NCBI GenBank assembly: GCA_963204845.1
Contig: CAUJIL010000020.1
Span: 1 to 14,006, forward strand
Source of the DNA: Pseudomonadota bacterium
GTDB lineage: Bacteria > Pseudomonadota > Gammaproteobacteria > Pseudomonadales > UBA5518
Length of the DNA stretch: 14,006 nt
Reading direction: 5' to 3'
Each line of letters starts with the position of its first letter. The stretch's first letter is position 1. The position numbers and the translations under genes are program-made. Positions 6,774-12,891 of the stretch are shown here, piece after piece. The notes below the pieces were generated by a model. That model did not search any database. It was not told where the DNA came from and saw only the letters and a list, made by a program, of their open reading frames with translations.

Positions 6774-8995
6774 GTGGCGCTCCCCGGCCGCGCGGTCTGC
6801 GCCTCGCGCCGGCGGTAATGGCGCAGGGCGAGCAGCGCGATCACGACGATTGCGATCGCTGCCATGGCGAGCGGCCAGAGCGCCGGGCGGTTCCATTCGG
6901 CGCGCAGGACATTGCGACGGTCCACGTCGAGCGAATAGTACTTGCGGTAGGAATGGATCACCTTGCCGGGTTTGGTATTGCCGAGCCAGGGCTGCGAGAG
7001 CTGGAATGCCTCGTTGTTCCAGCCACCCAGCAGCGGCGCGTCGTGGCGCAGCAGCTCGACCATGCGGTCGATCACGGGCTGGCGGTCGGCATCGAGGTCC
7101 ATGCCGCGGAACTCCTCGAACAGGGCATCGAATCCGGGATCGTCGTAGTTGGTGACGTTCTCGCCCTGGAAGCGCACCTTGCCGTTCTTGCTGTAGTACT
7201 GGAACAGGAAGTTCTCGGGATCGGGGTAATCGGCATTCCACCCCCAGAAGGACATCTGTGCATTGCCCTTGCGGTGCTTTTCCTGGAACCGGTTCCACTC
7301 GGTGAGCCGCGGCACGAGTTGCACACCGATGCGTGCCAGCTGCTTGACCAGCAGTTCGAGACGGGCGCGCTGGAAGCTGTCGTAGCCGTCGAAATACAGG
7401 ATCAGCGGCACGCCGGTCCCGACATCACGGCCATCGGGATAGCCGGCCTCCGCCAGCAGCCGCCTTGCCTCGTCGAGGCTGCGCCGCTTCGCGCGCCCGT
7501 TCGCCCAGGTGTACACGTAGGGGTTCATCCCTGCCTCCCCGTCGCGGTAGCCCGCAAGCCCGGGAGGCACCGGCCCCTGCATGGGCAATCCCAGGCCGTT
7601 CTTGATGATCGCGAGATACTCCTCGATGTCGATCGCGATCGCGATCGCCTGGCGCAGCTTGCGTGCGCGCTCGCGCGCCTCGGGCGTGGCGCCCCCGTTG
7701 CCAAGCACCGGATCGAGCATGTTCACGAGAAAGTACTCGATGGCCGGTTCCACCTCGGTGCGGAGCCGGATCCCGTGGCGCTCCATGGCCGGCGACAGCG
7801 ACAGCGCACCACCCTGCAACTGCAGCGCGGTGTCGAAGCCCGTGAACGACGCGAAGCGCGTCGAGGCATACATGTCGTAGTAGCCCTGCAGGAACTTGTT
7901 CCAGAACGGCGTGGCCTCCTTCTCGTAGGAAAACCTGAACCCGTCGACGAGTGGCAGCTGCTTGCCGCAATCGGCCAACAGCCCCGCCTCGGCGTCGCCC
8001 GGCTCGCCTTCGCAGGGGTAGAGGTCGCGGCGGTACTCGGGGTTCCTTGCCAGGCGAATTTCGCGCAACGGGAGGTTGCGCTCCATCATGAAAGGCCCGG
8101 TGCCGACCGGCCACATGTCGAGCGTGAGTTCGCGCCGCCCCATGCCGGGCTGGCCATAGAAGCGCTCCGCCTCCCAGGGCACCGGCACGACGAATGTGGT
8201 GGCCAGCCAGTTGAGGAATTGCGGGTACTTGCCGCGGATGCGGATGCGCAGCGTGTGCGGGTCCGGCGTTGCCACGCCTTCGAGCGGGAACTGGCGCATG
8301 TCGATCCAGCCCTCGGGATCCAGCCGGCCCGCATCGACCTCGGCCTGCAGCCGCGCCGCCAGGTCCTCCAGGCCGACGATCTGGCTGAAGATGGCAAGCC
8401 CCGGCGATTCGATGCGCGGACGCACGAGACGCTTGATCTGGTAGGCGAAATCCGCCGCCTCGAGCTCGCGCGTGCCGGTATGCTCGAAATCCCCGATCTG
8501 CGAGCGCTCGCCCAGGCTGTCTTCGTCGAGATCGGCATAGAGCGGGCGGCCCTCGGCATCGACCGCGAATGCGGGGTGCGGCTGGTAGCGGATGCCCGGT
8601 CTGATCCGGATCTCGTAGACCGTCTCGGCAATCGAGGCGACCGGCGCATCGGCCGGCAGCTCGTTGCCCTGCGCGTCGCGATAGCTCACCTGCGGCATCG
8701 CTTCGGCCACGTTCGGTTGCAGCGAGTAGGGGCGCTTCAGGTAGTGGTAGTCGTAGAGCGGCTCGTAGACCGAGTAGACGAACCACGCTTCGTCCTCGAC
8801 GTAGGATTGCGCGGGATCGAGGTGCTTGGGACGCGAATTGAACGACTCGTAGACCAGTGCCTGCCCACGCTCGGAGGCGGGGTAAGGATCATTCCACGCA
8901 CCCGCGCGCACCCCGACGGAGGCCAGGCAGAGCGCGGCAAGCAGTGCAGCCGCGGCAAATGTCCTGCGCCAACTGCCGGAGCCCGGGAGCATCAT
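6770..8995 (-). CDS. Family 5 extracellular substrate-binding protein of the peptide importer, with a C-terminal membrane anchor
   Basis: 741-residue periplasmic binding protein of the peptide/nickel class (SBP family 5), the first gene of the importer operon. It opens with a signal peptide: WRRTF, a hydrophobic run at about 13-27 and a likely signal peptidase I site after ASVGVRA (25-31). No lipobox fits C23. Mature sequence such as ALVYESFNSRPKHLDPAQSY (46-65) and, further on, the stretch FWGWNADYPDPENFLFQYYS is typical of the family. Unusually, the C-terminus carries a second hydrophobic helix at about 706-725 followed by RHYRRR, which should hold the protein in the inner membrane. At 741 residues it is longer than DppA/OppA (about 540). 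The start is one of two adjacent ATGs at 8995/8992, with GGAG nine bases upstream of the first; the frame is open to 9124 but those extra 43 residues would bury the signal peptide. Peptides are the likely ligand (inference). Confidence 0.92.
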   Translation of the reverse strand: MMLPGSGSWRRTFAAAALLAALCLASVGVRAGAWNDPYPASERGQALVYESFNSRPKHLDPAQSYVEDEAWFVYSVYEPLYDYHYLKRPYSLQPNVAEAMPQVSYRDAQGNELPADAPVASIAETVYEIRIRPGIRYQPHPAFAVDAEGRPLYADLDEDSLGERSQIGDFEHTGTRELEAADFAYQIKRLVRPRIESPGLAIFSQIVGLEDLAARLQAEVDAGRLDPEGWIDMRQFPLEGVATPDPHTLRIRIRGKYPQFLNWLATTFVVPVPWEAERFYGQPGMGRRELTLDMWPVGTGPFMMERNLPLREIRLARNPEYRRDLYPCEGEPGDAEAGLLADCGKQLPLVDGFRFSYEKEATPFWNKFLQGYYDMYASTRFASFTGFDTALQLQGGALSLSPAMERHGIRLRTEVEPAIEYFLVNMLDPVLGNGGATPEARERARKLRQAIAIAIDIEEYLAIIKNGLGLPMQGPVPPGLAGYRDGEAGMNPYVYTWANGRAKRRSLDEARRLLAEAGYPDGRDVGTGVPLILYFDGYDSFQRARLELLVKQLARIGVQLVPRLTEWNRFQEKHRKGNAQMSFWGWNADYPDPENFLFQYYSKNGKVRFQGENVTNYDDPGFDALFEEFRGMDLDADRQPVIDRMVELLRHDAPLLGGWNNEAFQLSQPWLGNTKPGKVIHSYRKYYSLDVDRRNVLRAEWNRPALWPLAMAAIAIVVIALLALRHYRRREAQTARPGSAT

Positions 8996-9201
8996 CCGAC
9001 CCGACTCCGGGCTTCGTGCGGTGCAGTCACGTGCAGGTACCGTGGGCTCGCGTGGCGGATGGTGCGATTGCGTGGCCGAATGGTACTGGCGCGTCCGCGA
9101 ATATGCCACCGCAGCATGCAGCAACCTTGCAGCACCATAAATTGATCGCCAACGGCCGCCGTTCTATAGTGCCGGCACCTCCTCTGCGGGACTCCCGGAT
9201 C
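8996..9201. other. Divergent intergenic region
   Basis: About 206 bases separate the starts of the importer operon (leftward) and the flavoenzyme gene (rightward). One good promoter is visible for the rightward gene. No convincing -35/-10 pair was found by eye for the leftward operon, and no obvious operator palindrome or riboswitch-like structure was recognised. Confidence 0.6.
9142..9170 (+). promoter_or_regulatory. Sigma-70-like promoter for the Nfn-like flavoenzyme gene
   Basis: TTGATC at 9142-9147 (4 of 6 matches to the -35 consensus) and TATAGT at 9165-9170 (5 of 6 to the -10 consensus) are separated by exactly 17 bases. This lies in a locally AT-richer patch within GC-rich DNA. Transcription would begin near 9177, giving a leader of about 25 bases before the ATG at 9202. 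Found by eye only. Confidence 0.55.
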
Positions 9202-12200
9202 ATGCTCAAGCTGTCTTTCGGGCTCGATTTTGCGGACCTCCACCAGCGCGAAGGCCTGGTACGCCTCGACGCTCGGTTTCTCGACTTCGTCGCCGCCGCG
9301 GATCCCGCGCTGCGCGATGCGCTGCTGGCCGCGCGCGCCGACCCCCAGATGCTGGCTGCGAAGGCGGAATCCGAACTGCTGATCGCACTCGCTCCGCACC
9401 TCGATGACTTCGTCGCAAGGCTGTTCGGCATCGAGACCGAGGCGTCCGCGCTGGCCGCGGCTCACCACGAGCTCGCGCCGGTGTTCAGCGTGAAGCGGCT
9501 GTTCGTGCAGCGCCACGCGCTGCTGAAGGTGAAGCCCCAGGAACTCGAGGGTTTCGACGCGGATACGGCGGAGCGCGAACTGCTCGACGGGCCGTTCAGC
9601 GAACTCGAGTACGCACGGCGCGTGAGCATGTGGCAGCAGGATGAAACGGCGAATGCCGTGCAGCTCGCGCTGGCGGCGCGCTATGCAGCGTGGGCGGCGA
9701 CCACCGAGCCCGGGCGTGCGCGCCACCGCAAGGGCGTGCTGTTCAAAACGCCGGCGAAGCTCGATTACCAGAACCTGGTCCCGATCGCGACCCGCGAGAC
9801 GCTCGGCTTCACCCGCCACAGCATCGATCATCTGCGCCGGCGCAGCGGCTTCACGCTGACCGATGCCGGCACCGACCTCTGCGGCGCGCTCGACGAGGCG
9901 AACTACTGCATCTGGTGCCACAACCAGGGCAAGGACTCCTGCTCGCGCGGACTGCGGGAGAAGGCTCCGAAAGGCGCGGACCCGGCGAGTGCGCCGTTTC
10001 GCAAGTCGCCGCTCGGCGTGACACTGGCCGGCTGCCCGCTGGAGGAGAAGATCTCGGAGTTTCACCTCGTCAAGACGCGTGGCGAGTCGATCGCGGCGCT
10101 CGCGATGATCGTGATCGACAACCCGATGGTCGCCGGCACGGGACATCGCATCTGCAACGACTGCATGAAGGCCTGCATCTACCAGAAGCAGCAGCCGGTC
10201 GACATCCCGCAGGCGGAAACGCGCACCGTGAAGGACGTGCTCGCCCTGCCGTGGGGTTTCGAGATCTATGCTCTGCTCACGCGCTGGAATCCGCTCAACC
10301 TGCGCCGCCCGCTGCCGTTGCCCCCCAGCGGCCGCAAGGTGCTGGTGGTCGGGCTCGGGCCGGCCGGGTTCACGCTGGCGCATCACCTGATGAACGACGG
10401 GCACACGGTGGTCGGCATCGACGGACTGAAGATCGAGCCGCTGGCACCGGAGCTGTCGGGAGTCGACATGCAGGGCCGGCGCGTGGCGTTCGCTCCGGTG
10501 CGCGACGTGAACGAACTGATCGAACCGCTGGATGCACGCGTGATGGCAGGCTTCGGCGGCGTGGCCGAGTACGGCATCACGGTGCGCTGGGACAAGAACT
10601 TCCTGAAGCTGCTGCGGCTGCTGGTCGAGCGGCGCGCGAAGTTCGCGATGTTCGGCGGCGTGCGTTTCGGCGGCACGCTGACGCCCGAGGACGCGTGGGC
10701 GATGGGTTTCGACCATATCGCACTGTGCGTCGGCGCCGGCGGCCCCACCGTGCTCGATATTCCCAACGGCCTGGCGCGTGGCGTGCGTGCGGCATCGGAT
10801 TTCCTGATGGCCCTGCAGCTCACCGGCGCGGCCAAGACCGATTCGATTGCGAACATGCAGTTGCGCCTGCCGGTGGTGGTGATCGGCGGCGGTCTCACCG
10901 CGATCGATACCGCGACCGAATCGATGGCCTACTCCGCGGTGCAGGTGGAAAAATTCCTCGCGCGCTACGAGGCGCTCGCGGAGGAAGTCGATGAGGACAC
11001 GATCCGCGCGAGCTGGGACGACTACGAGCGCGAGATCGCCGAGGAATTCCTCGCGCATGCCCGCGCGATCCGCCAGGAACGCCACGCCGCCACGGCTGCC
11101 GGGCGCGAACCGCGCGTGATCGAGATGCTGCGCCACTGGGGCGGCGTGACCATCGCCTACCGCCGGCGGCTGACCGACAGCCCGGCCTACACGCTGAACC
11201 ACGAGGAAATCGAAAAGGCGCTCGAGGAAGGCGTGTGGTTTGCCGAAGGCATGTCGCCGGTGGCGGTGGACGTGGACCATTACGGCGCCGCGCGCGGCAT
11301 CCGGCTGCGCAGTGCCGCCACCGGCACCGAGCACTGGTTCCCCGCGCGCACCGTGTTCGTCGCCGCCGGCACCCAGCCGAACACCGTGCTCGCCCGCGAA
11401 CACCCCGCAAGCTACCTGCTCGACGGCAAGTATTTCTGCGCGGTGGACGACAACGGCAACCCGGTGAAGGCCGAGTACGGAGCGGCCAAGCCGACGACGC
11501 CGCAGGTGCTGCTGTCACGACGTCCTGACGGGCGCTTCATGAGCTATTTCGGCGACGTTCACCCGTCGTACTTCGGCAACGTCGTGAAAGCGATGGCGTC
11601 GGCGAAGCAGGGCTACCCGACGGTCTCGCGCGTACTGTCCCAGCGCGACCCCGCAAGCGCGCTGACGCGCGAGGACTTCTTCAGCGGACTTGCCTCGCAA
11701 CTGCTCGCCACCGTGCACCGCGTCGAGCGCCTGACGCCTGACATCGTCGAGGTGACGCTGCACGCGCCGCTCGCCGCGCGCAAGTTCCAGCCCGGACAGT
11801 TCTACCGGCTGCAGAACTTCGAGACGCTGGCGCCGGTGGTGCGCGGCACGCGACTGCAGATGGAAGGGCTCGCGATGACCGGCGCCTGGGTGGACCCCGA
11901 GCGCGGCCTGGTGTCGGTGATCGCGCTCGAGATGGGCGGCTCGAGCAGCCTGTGCGCGATGCTGCAGCCCGGTGAACCGGTGGTGCTGATGGGCCCGACC
12001 GGCGCTCCCACGCACATCACCGGCGATGAAACGGTGGTGCTCTGCGGCGGCGGCCTGGGCAACGCGGTGCTGTTCTCGATCGGCGCCGCGATGCGTGCGG
12101 CCGGCTCGCGCGTGCTGTATTTCGCCGGCTACAAGAAAGTGCAGGACCGCTACAAGGTGGCCGAGATCGAGAACGCGGCGGATGTGATCGTCTGGTGCTG

Positions 12201-12681
12201 CGACGAGGCCCCGGGTTTCGCGCCGGGCCGCGCGCAGGACCGCACCTTCATCGGCAACATCGTGCAGGCGATGGACACCTACGCCGAGGGACTGCTCGGC
12301 GAGTGCGCGATCCGGCTCGAGGACGCCGACCGCATCATCGCGATCGGCTCCGACCGCATGATGGCGGCTATCGGGCGTGCGCGCCACGAGGTGCTGAAGG
12401 AACATCTGAAGCCGCACCATTTCGCGATCGGCTCGATCAACTCGCCGATGCAGTGCATGATGAAGGAGATCTGCGCGCAGTGCCTGCAGCCGCACCGCGA
12501 CCCGGTGAGCGGCGAAACCAGCTACGTGTTCTCGTGCTTCAACCAGGACCAGCCGCTCGACTGCGTGGACTGGAAGGTGCTGAACGAACGCCAGAAGCAG
12601 AACTCGCTGGCCGAGAAACTCACCGCGCGCTTGCTGGAGCGCCGCATCGAGGAACTGCGCAAAAGCCGCCCAATGGTGTAG
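9202..12681 (+). CDS. Single-chain Nfn-like flavin/iron-sulfur oxidoreductase (GltD/NfnB module fused to PyrK/NfnA module)
   Basis: 1159-residue soluble enzyme. Residues 1-200 are a mainly helical domain I do not recognise. Residues 225-330 hold cysteines C227, C236, C239, C247, C278 (in CPLEEKI), C318, C321 and C325, arranged like the two-cluster N-terminal region of GltD and dihydropyrimidine dehydrogenase. The FAD fold is VVGLGPAGF (382-390); the NAD(P)H fold is VVIGGGLTAID (559-569), followed by a charged helical insertion at about 578-640; AAGTQPNTV (721-729) is GltD-like. From about 830 a ferredoxin-reductase module follows: FQPGQFYRLQ (862-871), LCGGGLGNAV (947-956), and C1085/C1091/C1094/C1112, resembling the PyrK/NfnA [2Fe-2S] motif. 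Nfn enzymes link NADH, NADPH and ferredoxin, some by electron bifurcation; that this protein bifurcates is inference. The true donor and acceptor are unknown, and no glutamate synthase large subunit is nearby. The start at 9202 follows the promoter; the ribosome site is weak. The stop TAG lies inside a REP element. Confidence 0.85.
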   Translation: MLKLSFGLDFADLHQREGLVRLDARFLDFVAAADPALRDALLAARADPQMLAAKAESELLIALAPHLDDFVARLFGIETEASALAAAHHELAPVFSVKRLFVQRHALLKVKPQELEGFDADTAERELLDGPFSELEYARRVSMWQQDETANAVQLALAARYAAWAATTEPGRARHRKGVLFKTPAKLDYQNLVPIATRETLGFTRHSIDHLRRRSGFTLTDAGTDLCGALDEANYCIWCHNQGKDSCSRGLREKAPKGADPASAPFRKSPLGVTLAGCPLEEKISEFHLVKTRGESIAALAMIVIDNPMVAGTGHRICNDCMKACIYQKQQPVDIPQAETRTVKDVLALPWGFEIYALLTRWNPLNLRRPLPLPPSGRKVLVVGLGPAGFTLAHHLMNDGHTVVGIDGLKIEPLAPELSGVDMQGRRVAFAPVRDVNELIEPLDARVMAGFGGVAEYGITVRWDKNFLKLLRLLVERRAKFAMFGGVRFGGTLTPEDAWAMGFDHIALCVGAGGPTVLDIPNGLARGVRAASDFLMALQLTGAAKTDSIANMQLRLPVVVIGGGLTAIDTATESMAYSAVQVEKFLARYEALAEEVDEDTIRASWDDYEREIAEEFLAHARAIRQERHAATAAGREPRVIEMLRHWGGVTIAYRRRLTDSPAYTLNHEEIEKALEEGVWFAEGMSPVAVDVDHYGAARGIRLRSAATGTEHWFPARTVFVAAGTQPNTVLAREHPASYLLDGKYFCAVDDNGNPVKAEYGAAKPTTPQVLLSRRPDGRFMSYFGDVHPSYFGNVVKAMASAKQGYPTVSRVLSQRDPASALTREDFFSGLASQLLATVHRVERLTPDIVEVTLHAPLAARKFQPGQFYRLQNFETLAPVVRGTRLQMEGLAMTGAWVDPERGLVSVIALEMGGSSSLCAMLQPGEPVVLMGPTGAPTHITGDETVVLCGGGLGNAVLFSIGAAMRAAGSRVLYFAGYKKVQDRYKVAEIENAADVIVWCCDEAPGFAPGRAQDRTFIGNIVQAMDTYAEGLLGECAIRLEDADRIIAIGSDRMMAAIGRARHEVLKEHLKPHHFAIGSINSPMQCMMKEICAQCLQPHRDPVSGETSYVFSCFNQDQPLDCVDWKVLNERQKQNSLAEKLTARLLERRIEELRKSRPMV

Positions 12682-12700
12682 GTCCGGGCTGTGCCCGGAC
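12678..12700 (+). repeat. REP unit 1, overlapping the flavoenzyme stop codon
   Basis: GTAG head at 12678-12681, then a perfect 8-base stem GTCCGGGC/GCCCGGAC around TGT. Bases 12679-12681 (TAG) are also the stop codon of the flavoenzyme gene, so its mRNA ends its reading frame at the foot of this hairpin. No T-run follows the stem, so it is not a classic intrinsic terminator. Confidence 0.88.
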
Positions 12701-12708
12701 ATGTTCGC

Positions 12709-12761
12709 GTAGGTCCGGGCTGTGCCCGAACATGAATCGTTCGGCCACAGGCCGAACCTAC
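12709..12761. repeat. REPIN copy 1 (inverted REP pair)
   Basis: A plus-oriented REP (12709-12731, one stem mismatch because its right arm reads GCCCGAAC) and a minus-oriented REP (12739-12761, perfect stem GTTCGGCC/GGCCGAAC) face each other across the spacer ATGAATC. With heads outward, the pair can fold as one long hairpin, the usual REPIN form. Copy 2 at 12805-12857 differs by a single base. Confidence 0.85.
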
Positions 12762-12773
12762 GGCGGCGAGTTC

Positions 12774-12797
12774 GTCCGTCGGGGCACGACCGGACCT
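12774..12797 (-). repeat. Possible degenerate REP remnant
   Basis: Between the two REPINs a stretch begins GTCCG, contains GGGGCAC and ends CCGGACCT. It resembles a minus-oriented REP of the GTCCGGGC kind with small insertions and substitutions that break the stem and the GTAG head. It may be a decayed unit; the similarity is partial. Confidence 0.4.
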
Positions 12798-12804
12798 CGT
12801 TCGC

Positions 12805-12857
12805 GTAGGTCCGGGCTGTGCCCGGACATGAATCGTTCGGCCACAGGCCGAACCTAC
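12805..12857. repeat. REPIN copy 2 (inverted REP pair)
   Basis: Same structure as REPIN copy 1: plus REP 12805-12827 with a perfect GTCCGGGC/GCCCGGAC stem, spacer ATGAATC, minus REP 12835-12857. It differs from copy 1 only in the right arm of the first stem (GGAC in place of GAAC). The bases just before both copies, GTTCGC, also match, which suggests a recent tandem duplication with some flank. Confidence 0.86.
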
Positions 12858-12868
12858 GCGGACATTCT

Positions 12869-12891
12869 GTCCGGCCGCAGGCCGAACCTAC
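12869..12891 (-). repeat. REP unit 6, overlapping the RND gene stop codon
   Basis: On the minus strand this unit starts with GTAG at 12891-12888, followed by a stem with one mismatch around a TGC loop. Bases 12890-12888 are the TAG stop of the RND permease gene. Its left edge also overlaps a small palindrome, CGGACA-TTC-TGTCCG, at 12859-12873. Confidence 0.85.

Larger units (their letters stand above)
12678..12891. repeat. REP/REPIN palindrome array between convergent genes
   Basis: Six 23-base REP units fill the gap between the flavoenzyme and RND genes. Each has a GTAG head followed by a 19-base palindrome with an 8-base stem and a 3-base loop. Three plus-oriented units (12678-12700, 12709-12731, 12805-12827) carry stem GTCCGGGC with loop TGT. 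Three minus-oriented units (12739-12761, 12835-12857, 12869-12891) carry, read on the plus strand, stem GTTCGGCC or GTCCGGCC with loop ACA or GCA. GTAG-headed REPs are typical of gammaproteobacteria and are associated with RAYT (Y1 transposase-like) enzymes acting in trans. No RAYT gene is in the window. The hairpins could also end transcription from both sides or protect mRNA 3' ends (inference). Confidence 0.88.

Noticed and set aside
8996..9124. Longer N-terminus for the substrate-binding protein
   Set aside because: The added 43 residues are polar and would place the signal peptide internally; the tandem ATG at 8995/8992 has a plausible GGAG upstream.
6818..9145. 775-codon open frame on the plus strand opposite the substrate-binding protein
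   Set aside because: Composition is typical of the complement of a GC-rich gene, no family motifs are seen, and the opposite strand encodes a recognisable binding protein with a signal peptide.
8857..9201. Longer N-terminus for the flavoenzyme
   Set aside because: The extension runs through the divergent promoter and into the binding-protein gene, and its translation looks non-coding.
8992..11403. 803-codon open frame on the minus strand opposite the flavoenzyme gene
   Set aside because: It is antisense to a gene with clear motifs. The translation is rich in His, Arg and Ala with no recognisable domain, as expected for a shadow frame in GC-rich DNA.
12678..12891. CRISPR array
   Set aside because: The repeats are palindromes in alternating orientation with short, uneven and sometimes identical gaps, not direct repeats with unique spacers of constant length.
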